The notes under the pieces: generated by a model
Databases searched by the model: none
Seen by the model: the letters and a program-made list of their open reading frames with translations, nothing else
What the model was told of the DNA's origin: nothing
Program-made: the position numbers and the translations under genes
Part shown: positions 44,185 to 53,300 of the stretch, piece by piece
How the letters are laid out: the number at the start of each line of letters is the position of its first letter
How positions within the stretch are numbered: the stretch's first letter is position 1
From: Thiomicrospira aerophila AL3
GTDB lineage: Bacteria; Pseudomonadota; Gammaproteobacteria; Thiomicrospirales; Thiomicrospiraceae
DNA: 64,000 nucleotides
Assembly: GCF_000227665.2 (NCBI RefSeq)
Contig: NZ_CP007030.1
Location: 1,550,001 to 1,614,000 of the forward strand
Direction of reading: 5' to 3'

Positions 44185-44533
44185 AGCACTGTTTCCTTTT
44201 TAGGTAATCTTTTTTTCGTGTTTCGGCGAGTAAGATTTCTTTTTTCGGTGTTTTCTGGGTTTTCTTCTGAAACCCATGATTCAAAATGACTAGGTTGTCA
44301 CCTTCTAAAAACCCAAGCAGTCGAAAAATGTTACTTCCAACCTGAACTCGAACTTCCCAAAGATCATCAGTGTTCACTAGTTTTTTGAAATATTGAACAG
44401 GCACCTGCTCTATTTCTTCGATAAGTTGAAGCACCCAAATGACTTTTTGGGCTTGTTTGGCATTAAGCGAGTCCAAAAAATCTTCAACAGGACTGTTGCC
44501 AGATTCTGTTCGGTAGAAATGAATTTCTTTCAT
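44177..44533 (-). CDS. higB: HigB-type (RelE/Gp49) toxin
   Basis: A 118-residue basic protein of the phage-derived Gp49-like/HigB family: NSPVEDFLDSLNAKQAQKVIWVLQLIEE, DLWEVRVQVGSNIFRLLGFLEGDNLVILNHGFQKKTQKTP. Members are ribosome-dependent mRNA endonucleases. Length and order with higA are intact. The module sits between cusR and cusS. Confidence 0.9.
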   Translation of the reverse strand: MKEIHFYRTESGNSPVEDFLDSLNAKQAQKVIWVLQLIEEIEQVPVQYFKKLVNTDDLWEVRVQVGSNIFRLLGFLEGDNLVILNHGFQKKTQKTPKKEILLAETRKKDYLKRKQCYE

Positions 44534-44541
44534 AAAACAAT

Positions 44542-44559
44542 GTTAACATACAGGTTAAC
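44542..44559. promoter_or_regulatory. Probable HigA operator
   Basis: GTTAAC-N6-GTTAAC: two identical, self-complementary hexamers six bases apart, nine bases upstream of the higB ATG and directly after cusR. This is a likely autoregulatory site for the module. Confidence 0.55.
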
Positions 44560-44576
44560 TTTTAAGAAGGTTAGAA

Positions 44577-45254
44577 TTAGCTATGGGGTGCTTCAAGTTT
44601 ATAACCCATGCCGCGCACGGTATGAATCAGCTTGGGTTCAAAGGGTTCGTCGATTTTGGCACGTAAACGGCGAATCGCCACTTCAACCACATTGGTATCG
44701 CTGTCAAAATTCATATCCCACACCTGAGAGGCGATTAAGGTGCGCGGCAACACCTCGCCCTGACGACGTAATAGCAGTTCCAGCAAGGCAAATTCTTTAG
44801 CGGTTAAATCAATGCGTTGTTGCTGGCGGCTGACCTTGTGTGCCACCAAATCCATGGCTAAATCCGCACAGCTTAAATGTTGTTGAATGGGCGCTGTGCC
44901 ACGACGCGATAAGGCACGAACTCGTGCGAGTAGTTCAGCAAAAGCAAAGGGTTTAATCAGATAATCATCCGCGCCGAGTTCCAAGCCCTTAACCCGATCC
45001 TCCACTTGATCACGCGCTGTCAGCAATAACACCGGCCAGCTTTTGCCCTGTTGGCGCAGGGTTTGCAATAACTGCCAACCGTCTAAACCCGGCAACATAA
45101 TATCCATAATCGCCAGATCAAATTCCTCTTCCAACGCCAAGTGCAAACCATCCAAACCATTGCGCGCCAAACTGACATTAAAGCCCGCCTCACTCAAGCC
45201 CTGCTTAAGATAATCACCTGTTTTTGTTTCGTCTTCAACCAGCAGAATTTTCAT
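44577..45254 (-). CDS. cusR: Heavy-metal response regulator (CusR-like)
   Basis: OmpR-family regulator of 225 residues: receiver with [14 protein letters not shown], acceptor Asp in [26 protein letters not shown], and a winged helix with RLRAKID and TVRGMGYKL. Closest to CusR/CopR for copper. Divergent from copA, with a strong palindrome in between. Confidence 0.94.
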   Translation of the reverse strand: MKILLVEDETKTGDYLKQGLSEAGFNVSLARNGLDGLHLALEEEFDLAIMDIMLPGLDGWQLLQTLRQQGKSWPVLLLTARDQVEDRVKGLELGADDYLIKPFAFAELLARVRALSRRGTAPIQQHLSCADLAMDLVAHKVSRQQQRIDLTAKEFALLELLLRRQGEVLPRTLIASQVWDMNFDSDTNVVEVAIRRLRAKIDEPFEPKLIHTVRGMGYKLEAPHS

Positions 45255-45315
45255 GGTTAATTGCCTAGGGTTTTGTCCATTCTCGACATTATAACGACAG
45301 ATTGGAACAGACTTA

Positions 45316-45333
45316 GATTACAAATTTGTAATC
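45316..45333. promoter_or_regulatory. CopR/CusR box in the cusR-copA promoter region
   Basis: GATTACAAATTTGTAATC is a perfect 18-base palindrome in the 158-base divergent gap. The ATTACA/TGTAAT arms are those of known cop boxes bound by CopR/CusR-type regulators. It sits 80 bases before copA and 62 before cusR. Confidence 0.72.
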
Positions 45334-45412
45334 CGACTGTCAGCTTTAGGTTATCGCCGCTTTTTTATACTGCAACTGTATTCAAGATAGTTCGCAGATA
45401 AAGGGGTTCAAC

Positions 45413-47215
45413 ATGGCTTTAACACGTCGTCAATTTTTACAGGCCGGGGCTGCGTCTAGTTTGACAGTCGCCTTGGCACCTTGGATGCCGACTCAGGCTG
45501 CATCGGCTCATGCGCACGGCCATTCGCGTCGTGTATCCGAACTTAATTGGGCGAAACTCGGCACACCTCCTGAAATCAAAGGCCACAATATTGATTTGGT
45601 GGTGGATGAAACCCGGGGTAATTACACCGGTCGTGATCGTCGCGCGATTACGATTAACGGCTCGCTGCCTGCGCCCACTTTACGTTGGCAAGAGGGTGAA
45701 ACCGTCACCATTCGGGTTACCAACCGTTTAAATGTGGATACCTCTATTCATTGGCATGGTTTGATTTTGCCGTTTGATATGGATGGCGTGCCGGGGGTGA
45801 GTTTTGACGGTATTAAGCCGGGCGAAACCTTTACCTATTCGTTCACGCTCGAACAATCCGGCACCTACTGGTATCACTCGCATTCCGGCATGCAAGAGCA
45901 GCAAGGCATGTACGGCGCGATTATTATCGACCCGATTCAACCTGATCCGATGGCGTATGACCGTGAGGACATCGTATTACTGTCCGATTGGACGGATGAA
46001 GACCCGCACCGCATTATCGAAAAGTTGAAAATCAAAGGCCACTATTACAATCGTAATGAACCGACTGTGCTGGATTTTTGGCGTGATGTGCGCGAACTCG
46101 GTTTCCGAGGCGCGATGCAAAAACGCCAGATGTGGCAACAGATGCGCATGTCGCCGACCGATTTGGCCGATATCACCGGTTATACCTATACCTTTTTAAC
46201 CAATGGTCTGCACCCTGATCATAACTGGACAACGCTGTTTAAACCGGGTGAAAAAGTGCGCTTGCGTTATATCAATGCTTCGGCAGCGACCTATTTTGAT
46301 GTGCGGATACCCGGCCTAGTGATGAGTGTGGTGCAAGCGGATGGGCAGAATGTACAACCGGTAGCGGTAGATGAATTTCGTTTTGGACCGGGCGAAACCT
46401 ATGATGTGATTGTCGAGCCAAAACAACAGGCTTATACCTTGTTTGCGCAGTCGATAGATCGCAGTGGTGTCTCACTTGGAACACTGGCGGCTCGTGAAGG
46501 TTTGACCGCACCGGTGCCTGAAATGGATAAAGTGGAATGGCTGGTCGACAAAGACATGATGGGAGCGATGGATCACAGTGCACATGCAGGGCATGCGGGG
46601 CACGGCGATCATGCTGATCATCCAGGTCATCACGCACACCATGGGCATCACGGTCATCATGCCATGGCTGATGATTCATTAGCCAAGCCTTCAACACGGG
46701 TACATCACGCCCGCACGGCCTATGGTGCCAGTGTCGATATGCGTGTGGATACCCCGCGTACCAATTTAGATGATCCGGGAATTGGTCTGCGCAATAACGG
46801 TCGTCGGGTTTTGACCTATGCCGATTTAAAAACCCTGGATGGGCCACTTGATCCTCGTGGGCCTGAGCGTGAGATTGTGTTGCATCTAACCGGCAATATG
46901 CATCGCTATACCTGGTCGATTGATGGTCTGGAGTATGGAAAATCCGAACCGAGCCATTTTGCCTTTGGCGAGCGCATTCGGGTGATTATGCACAACGACA
47001 CCATGATGACCCATCCGATGCATCTACACGGTATGTGGAGTGAGCTGGAGTCTCCAGAGGGCGAGTTTTTGGTGAGAAAACACACGGTCTCGGTACAACC
47101 CGCACAACGTATTTCGTTTCTAGTCACGGCGGATGCGTTGGGTCGTTGGGTGTGGCATTGCCACATTATGTATCACATGGATACCGGCATGTTTAGAGAA
47201 GTGGTGGTGTCTTAA
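45413..47215 (+). CDS. copA: Multicopper oxidase CopA (copper resistance)
   Basis: A 600-residue periplasmic oxidase with a Tat signal (TRRQFLQAGAASS). The four copper clusters are complete: HWHGL and WYHSH in the first domain, HPMHLHG and HCHIMYHMDTGM at the end. PcoA/CopA-type enzymes oxidise Cu(I) to the less toxic Cu(II). A His/Gly/Ala-rich insert (about residues 383-419, at 46560-46670) replaces the Met-rich insert of many relatives and probably binds copper. AAAGGGG precedes the ATG. Confidence 0.95.
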   Translation: MALTRRQFLQAGAASSLTVALAPWMPTQAASAHAHGHSRRVSELNWAKLGTPPEIKGHNIDLVVDETRGNYTGRDRRAITINGSLPAPTLRWQEGETVTIRVTNRLNVDTSIHWHGLILPFDMDGVPGVSFDGIKPGETFTYSFTLEQSGTYWYHSHSGMQEQQGMYGAIIIDPIQPDPMAYDREDIVLLSDWTDEDPHRIIEKLKIKGHYYNRNEPTVLDFWRDVRELGFRGAMQKRQMWQQMRMSPTDLADITGYTYTFLTNGLHPDHNWTTLFKPGEKVRLRYINASAATYFDVRIPGLVMSVVQADGQNVQPVAVDEFRFGPGETYDVIVEPKQQAYTLFAQSIDRSGVSLGTLAAREGLTAPVPEMDKVEWLVDKDMMGAMDHSAHAGHAGHGDHADHPGHHAHHGHHGHHAMADDSLAKPSTRVHHARTAYGASVDMRVDTPRTNLDDPGIGLRNNGRRVLTYADLKTLDGPLDPRGPEREIVLHLTGNMHRYTWSIDGLEYGKSEPSHFAFGERIRVIMHNDTMMTHPMHLHGMWSELESPEGEFLVRKHTVSVQPAQRISFLVTADALGRWVWHCHIMYHMDTGMFREVVVS

Positions 47216-47244
47216 ATGACGTGCTTGTTTGCGAGGGTGCTTTC

Positions 47245-47308
47245 GCCTTGTGCCCCGACTCCTTCGGCTTTTTTCTGCGAAAAAAGAGGCGTCGCTGGAG
47301 CACAAGGC
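47245..47308. promoter_or_regulatory. Large nested hairpin between copA and copB
   Basis: GCCTTGTGC (47245-47253) pairs with GCACAAGGC (47300-47308); inside, TTTTTTC and GAAAAAA form a second stem around TGC. The middle is only partly paired. It lies in a 132-base gap and could stabilise or process the transcript to set copA:copB ratios, or act as a partial terminator. Confidence 0.5.
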
Positions 47309-47347
47309 TACGCACCTATATAGCCAAAATAAGAAAGGAATACGAAT

Positions 47348-48181
47348 ATGAGCAATAAAAAACTGCTACCCCTCGCCTTAATCGGCGTGATGGGATTCGG
47401 CATCAGTCACCAGGCCTGGTCGTCCGATCCGCATGCCGGACACGATCATAGTTCGATGCAAGGCGGTAAAGCGCCGGAGGATGCGCGTGATCCCCATGCT
47501 TATTCGAATGGTCTGCGTTTTAACGACAGGGATTTGCAACGTTTGCATTTGATGGATCAGCATATTTATAAAGCCTTTATTGTTGATCATTTGGAGCGGG
47601 TGTTTGATGCTGATCACGAATATACCGCCTATAAATTGCAAGCGTGGATTGGCCGCGATTACAACAAATTCGCGCTGCACAGCGAAGGCCACATTAAAGA
47701 AGGTGACCTAAATGCTCATACCGAGTTGTATTGGTCACATGCCTATGCGGCCTATTGGGATAGTTTGCTTGGGGTGCGTTTTGATCATGGCCACAAAGAT
47801 CGACAATGGCTAGCGGCCGGGGTGCAGGGTTTAGCGCCTTATATGTTTGAAGTCACCGCTAAAGCCTTTATCGACAGCGATGCCCGTGTAGCGGCTAAGG
47901 TAGAAGTGAAGCGCGAGTTGTTATTTACCCAGGATTTAGAACTGGAACCCAAACTCGAAGCCAAGGCGTTTAGCAGTAAAGATCAGGATTTTAACGAAGG
48001 GGCAGGCCTGGCAGACGTGAGCGCGGCTTTGCGTTTGAAGTATCACATTAAACCGGAATTTGCGCCCTATATTGGCGTCAAATGGCAACAAAAATTCGGC
48101 GAAACGGCCGATATGGCCAAGGCAAATCAACAGTCAACCGCTTCAACTCAATGGGTGGCGGGGATTAGTTTTTGGTTTTAA
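47348..48181 (+). CDS. copB: Outer-membrane copper resistance protein CopB
   Basis: A 277-residue protein with signal peptide ending HQAWSSD, a short His/Met/Asp-rich linker (DPHAGHDHSSMQGG), and the CopB/PcoB beta-barrel: AWIGRDYNKFALHSEG, ELYWSHAYAAYWD, GLAPYMFEVTAKAFI, ALRLKYHIKPEFAPYIGVKWQQKFG, and a terminal strand ending WF. Works with CopA in periplasmic copper handling. Two CAGGCCTG copies lie within it. AAGGAA before the ATG. Confidence 0.93.
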   Translation: MSNKKLLPLALIGVMGFGISHQAWSSDPHAGHDHSSMQGGKAPEDARDPHAYSNGLRFNDRDLQRLHLMDQHIYKAFIVDHLERVFDADHEYTAYKLQAWIGRDYNKFALHSEGHIKEGDLNAHTELYWSHAYAAYWDSLLGVRFDHGHKDRQWLAAGVQGLAPYMFEVTAKAFIDSDARVAAKVEVKRELLFTQDLELEPKLEAKAFSSKDQDFNEGAGLADVSAALRLKYHIKPEFAPYIGVKWQQKFGETADMAKANQQSTASTQWVAGISFWF

Positions 48182-48204
48182 TAAACAACACTAGGAGAAT
48201 TATC

Positions 48205-48780
48205 ATGAAAAATCTATCACGCAGACAATTTATATTTGGCGCCAGTGCCTTGGCTTTATTACCTGCCGCTAGTTGGGCACATAATCATGGTCATGGCGGT
48301 CATGGTGGCAACGGCGGCGGCCATCATCACGGTCATGGTAATCATGGGTCGCACGGCAATCATGGACACCAAGGCCATCAACACCATCATGGCATGGATC
48401 ACACCACCAAAATTGGCCGTCAAGGTCAGGCCAATGAAGTCACACGCACCATTCAAATAGACATGACAGACGATATGCGATTTTCACCGGACCAGTTAGA
48501 GATTAAGGTCGGTGATACGGTACGGTTTTTTGTGCGCAATATGGGACAGTTAAAACATGAGTTTGTAATGGGTACGCTTGACGAACTCAAAGAACATGCT
48601 GAGATGATGAAATATCATCCGCACATGGATCACACTGAACCGAATATGATTAGCCTAAACCCACGACAACGTGGCGCGGTGATTTGGCATTTCGATCAAC
48701 CCGGCACCTATTATTACGGCTGCCTAGAACCCGGCCATTATGAAGCCGGAATGATTGGAAAAATTCTTGTCAGCAACTGA
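48205..48780 (+). CDS. His-rich Tat-exported cupredoxin
   Basis: A 191-residue protein; GGAGA precedes the ATG at 48205. A Tat signal (SRRQFIFGASA) ends about SWAHN. Next comes a His/Gly-rich stretch (about residues 29-70) with some twenty His, then a cupredoxin domain: VKVGDTVRFFV-like, LKHEFVMG and the C-terminal YYGCLEPGHYEAGMIGK with Cys, His and Met copper ligands. It probably stores or passes on copper in the periplasm. Last gene of the copA-copB cluster. Confidence 0.88.
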   Translation: MKNLSRRQFIFGASALALLPAASWAHNHGHGGHGGNGGGHHHGHGNHGSHGNHGHQGHQHHHGMDHTTKIGRQGQANEVTRTIQIDMTDDMRFSPDQLEIKVGDTVRFFVRNMGQLKHEFVMGTLDELKEHAEMMKYHPHMDHTEPNMISLNPRQRGAVIWHFDQPGTYYYGCLEPGHYEAGMIGKILVSN

Positions 48781-48789
48781 AAATTACTT

Positions 48790-49419
48790 CTACACTTTAT
48801 AAGCATCTTGAGCTATATCCTCAAGGTGCTGTTTTAACTTTTTAGCCACGCGTACTTTTTTAGATCGTTTCCAAAAAAACGCCAACACTAAATAGGCCGT
48901 AGCCGCTGTTGTCGCCATTTGTAGATTCGCATAGGATAGGTACCACTCCAAATGCGTAATTTCAAAATTAGCGATATTCATAGGCATGGTATAAACTGCA
49001 ACGCCAAGATAAATAATTAAAGCCCACAATAAGGCTATGCCGGTATATTTTTCTAATTTTAATTTATTGTTTAAGTCCACGCCATTGTTAATAAACCAGT
49101 GTTTACCTGCGCTATGATTTATTAACAAGCTATACCAACCATTATCCTTGCCTTTTAAACCAGCTGAAACAAGGGTTATTTTCTGACCGACCCGCAACGG
49201 CACATCAATGCCACGCAACTTTATGTCTTTTTCAAGACCCTCTTCGGTTTTAATCCAAAACTCATGATTCGTTACCGTTTCTGAATGAATTGAGGGCGCA
49301 TAATTCGGCCCGCCACCACTAGAAGAAACATAGGTTTCGCTAAATTTGTTACTACCTAACACCTCACCCGTAACCTGCCAAAACTCAACAACTTTTTTAC
49401 CGTACTTAAAATCGTCCAT
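48790..49419 (-). CDS. Membrane protein of unknown function
   Basis: About 209 residues from the ATG at 49419. The N-terminal soluble half is strand-rich (VTGEVLGSNKFSETYVSSSG, EFWIKTEEGLEKDIKLRGIDVPLRVGQKITLVSAG), like a small beta-barrel. Two or three membrane helices follow (about 127-150 and 165-190), then a basic tail. I cannot name the family. It is the last gene of a leftward run of c-di-GMP genes, 24 bases after the REC-GGDEF gene. Confidence 0.7.
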   Translation of the reverse strand: MDDFKYGKKVVEFWQVTGEVLGSNKFSETYVSSSGGGPNYAPSIHSETVTNHEFWIKTEEGLEKDIKLRGIDVPLRVGQKITLVSAGLKGKDNGWYSLLINHSAGKHWFINNGVDLNNKLKLEKYTGIALLWALIIYLGVAVYTMPMNIANFEITHLEWYLSYANLQMATTAATAYLVLAFFWKRSKKVRVAKKLKQHLEDIAQDAYKV

Positions 49420-49443
49420 AACAAACCCAATCAAAAATTATTA

Positions 49444-50352
49444 TTATATCGTTACAAAACGATTTTTACCCTGCTTTTTAGCTTGATAAAGCGCTACATC
49501 TGCCCGCTTTAATAATTCTAGCGCTTCATCTACAGACTCAATAGTATCGGAAGACACACCTGCGCTGACTGTAACATAACTCGCAACTTCTGAGCGTTCA
49601 TGCTTAATTTGCAAAGCAGCGACCGATTCAATTAGCCCCTGCGCCACGACCTCTGCTCCAGCTTTATCAGTTTCAGGTAGAATCACAGCAAATTCTTCGC
49701 CACCGTATCTTGCTAGTAAGTCACCGGGGCGCTTAATAACTGAGTTAAAAGCTTTGGCCACCTTTTCCAAACACAAATCACCTAACCCATGCCCATAAAA
49801 GTCGTTGAATTGTTTAAAAAAATCTATGTCCAACATAATCAAACTTAGTGGCGCACTACTTCTCATTAAACGAAGACTTTCACGTACCAAGGTTTCATCA
49901 AATTGTCGACGATTGGCAATATGAGTGAGAACGTCAAGATGGGACATTTCTGCCAATAAATCATTTTTTCGTTTCAGCGAGATGTGGTTCTTGACTCGTG
50001 CCTTAACAATCGCCAAATGAAAAGGCTTACTAATATAATCAACAGCGCCAAGATTAAGACCTTTTTCTTCATCAGTGGCTTGGTTAAGCGCGCTGACAAA
50101 AACGATCGGTATAGCCGCAGTAGCTTCATCACTTTTAAGTCGACTACACACTTCATAACCATCAACATCGGGCATCATAATATCAAGCAAAATAATGTCT
50201 AACTTAGGATTAGCCTTTACAAACTCAAGTGCTTTTTTACCTGAGTTAACTATCATAATCTGATAGTCATCCTTCAAACCATTCGCAAGAATCTTTGCAT
50301 TGGTTGGTTCATCATCTACAATCAAGACACTCGGTTTATTTTCGTCAAACAC
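49444..50352 (-). CDS. Response-regulator diguanylate cyclase (REC-GGDEF)
   Basis: A 302-residue protein starting at GTG 50352 with AAAGG upstream. Receiver domain (about 8-125): IVDDEPTNAKIL, acceptor Asp in IILLDIMMPDVDGY, KPFHL. GGDEF domain (about 140-300) with DIDFFKQFNDFYGHGLGD and active-site ARYGGEEFAVILPE. A WspR/PleD-like output. It lies 22 bases after the hybrid kinase, which is its likely phosphate donor. Confidence 0.93.
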   Translation of the reverse strand: MFDENKPSVLIVDDEPTNAKILANGLKDDYQIMIVNSGKKALEFVKANPKLDIILLDIMMPDVDGYEVCSRLKSDEATAAIPIVFVSALNQATDEEKGLNLGAVDYISKPFHLAIVKARVKNHISLKRKNDLLAEMSHLDVLTHIANRRQFDETLVRESLRLMRSSAPLSLIMLDIDFFKQFNDFYGHGLGDLCLEKVAKAFNSVIKRPGDLLARYGGEEFAVILPETDKAGAEVVAQGLIESVAALQIKHERSEVASYVTVSAGVSSDTIESVDEALELLKRADVALYQAKKQGKNRFVTI

Positions 50353-50374
50353 GTTTAAAGCCTTTTTATGAAAT

Positions 50375-53300
50375 TTAGTTATACCGTTTAAACTCAGCCA
50401 TTAAATTATTAAGCACAACTAGAGCCTGTTCAAAGTCAAAGGCTTCAAGATGACGTTCAATGTTATGCCATAATGGCCGCAGTTCTTTAGGTATTCTTGT
50501 AGATATTTCTACTAACTCAACATCATCAATATATTCGTTTTTACTGATCCGTGCAGCTAAATTTTTTAATACTTCAATATTAAATTTATCAACAATGTTA
50601 TCAGGCTCATTTAACAATATCTTTGGCGAGGTCGATATTTGAGCCGCTATCAGTTCATATGTTTCATTAAACGCTGTTCTAAAGGCCGTCACTAGGCCTG
50701 GCTCAGGTTTCTGTTGTTGCCTCAGTAATGGCTGAAGTTGCTCGCAAATAATAAAGAGTAAATCTGCCGCCAAATTTCCAGCTACGCCTTTTAAACTGTG
50801 TACCAGACTTTCTATCGCTTGCCATTCTGTGGTTTGCGCAGTTTCATTGTTAATTAAATTCGCCAATCGATCCGGCAGCGCTTGATATTTGTCATTTAAA
50901 TCATGACCCAACTGTTTCAATAGCTTTTCATACAACGGCAGATTGCCACCAAGTTGCTCTAGCCCACGATCACGATTAATAAGCTGTTGCTTATTTTCTG
51001 AAGTGAATGGCTTAGCAGAAACACCACGCTGTTTTATCACAGCGTCACTTAAGGATAAATAGCGACCAATAAGAGACCGTAACTCCTGCAGTTGGATAGG
51101 TTTGCTGAGGTGCTCATTCATGCCCGCTGCTAAGGCTTTTTTCTTATCCTCAATCATGGCCGCAGCGGTAAGCGCCACAATAGGCGTATCGCTATCAAAC
51201 TCGCGAATGGCTCTGGTGGCTTGATATCCATCCATAATCGGCATTTGAATATCCATTAGGATTAAATCAAAACGGTGCTCGCGGACAAGATCAACGGCCT
51301 GTTGGCCATTTTCAGCCAACACCACATCAAGATTTAAATGATCAAGTTGATTAAGAATGACTTCTTGATTAATCTCATTATCCTCAACCAATAAAACTTG
51401 ACCATTAAACTCTTCATTAAGGTGGGGCTCATGATGTATTGGGTTTATTGATTTAACCAACTCGGCATTAGCAAGTTGAACGGGTATGCTAAAACTAAAC
51501 TTACTGCCTTCACCTAAATCGGACTCTAAGTGAATGCCGACTCCATCCATTAAAGACACTAAACGTTGACTGATCACTAAACCTAAACCCGTCCCACCAT
51601 ACTGTCTAGTGATACTCGTATCCGCTTGTTGAAAAGGTTCAAAAATAGCGGTTTGCTGCTGTTTTGAAATGCCTAGCCCCGTATCACTGACGATAAAGTC
51701 TAACCAGGCCTGCCCTTGTTCATCGTTATGTTCACTTATTGTCAGTTTAACAATGCCCTGTTCGGTAAACTTAAAGGCATTACCCAACAGGTTTAACAAA
51801 ACTTGACGAAGCCTTAACTCATCGGCACAAAAATGACTATGCACCATGGCCGAGTCGTCAAGCATAAATTGCACCTGTCCATCTTGCACACCCGTCATAA
51901 ACAGATGTGAAATATCATCAACGACATGGTGTATCGAAAAAGCATCCGTTTGTAATTCAAGTTTGCCAGCTTCAATTTTTGAAAAATCTAAAACATCGTT
52001 AATGACACCTAACAACAAACGACCGGACCGATGAATTTTGTTCAGTTTTTCATGTAATTTAGAGACACTTTGCTCTTGTAATGCCAACTCACTTAAACCG
52101 ATAATGCCATTCATCGGGGTACGAATCTCATGACTCATGTTGGCCAAAAACGCTGATTTTGCCAGACTAGAGGCCTCAGCTTGTTGCTTGGCTTCTTTTA
52201 ATGATATCTCGAGATCTAATTGCTCAGTGATATCCTGACCCACAGACTGATAATATTTAATCCTTCCTTGTGCATCAAAAAAGCCGTGTGTTGTCCATTT
52301 AATCGACCTCGCACGTCCTTGAGCATCAAACACCTGATTAATATTCTCGCTAAGTGGACTAGAAGGACTGCAGGCGTGTAAAGCTTGCATAGCCTGAACT
52401 TGTAATTCCTCTGGCAAGGTTGTAATCCAGCGTGTTCCAATCATATCTTGAGTAGCCACACCAAAAAAATCAGCCATGGTTTGATTGCAATAAAGTGTAG
52501 TAGTGTCAGGCAAAAATCGATTGATAAAGTATGGATGGTTCTCAACCAGATTCAAATAAAGCTCTTTTTGCTCTTCTAGTGCAAATTCCACTTGTTTTTG
52601 GGTTGTGATATCTTGCACTGTACCCAGTGACTTGATGATGTTACCCGCTTCATTAACAAGGTGATGGGATTTTTCCCGCACCCATTTAATACGACCATCC
52701 GACATTAATAATCTATGCTCAATTTCATAGGCTTGCTTATTTTTAACCGACGCTTCATAAGCATCATTCACTAGGCGCCGATCATCTGGATGGGTCGTTA
52801 GATAAAATGCTTCTAAACTGGCTGAGTGTTTTGCCGGATCCACTTCAAAAATTCGAAATACCTCATCAGACCAAAAAAGTTCATTTTTGACAAGATCCAG
52901 CTCCCAATTACCTAAACTGGCCGTTTTTTGCGCCCGATTTAAACTCTCTTTTGACTTCAGCAGATCCAACTGCATTTGTTTTTGCTGTGTAATATCTTGA
53001 TGCGTTCCGGCCATCCATTCAGGCTTACCGTCAGCAGTCCATGACACCACTTTACCGCGATCTAAAACCCAAACCCAATGACCTTCCTTGTGTCGCATTC
53101 TCGCTTCAACTTCATAATGCTTAGTTATACCCTCAAAATGTGCTTGCAGAGAATTTTGTGATTCGATTAGGTCATCTTGGTGTGCAAAATGTAACCAAGT
53201 TTCAATCGTTGTAGGTTCAAGTTCATCAAGTTGATAGCCAATAATTGCAGCCCATTGTTCATTAAAAATAGTTTGGCCCGTTTGGACATTCCACTCCCAA

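Noticed and set aside
46272-46847. Long leftward open frame opposite copA with His/Pro-rich product
   Set aside because: It is the complement of the His-rich codons of copA; no ribosome site, no family resemblance.
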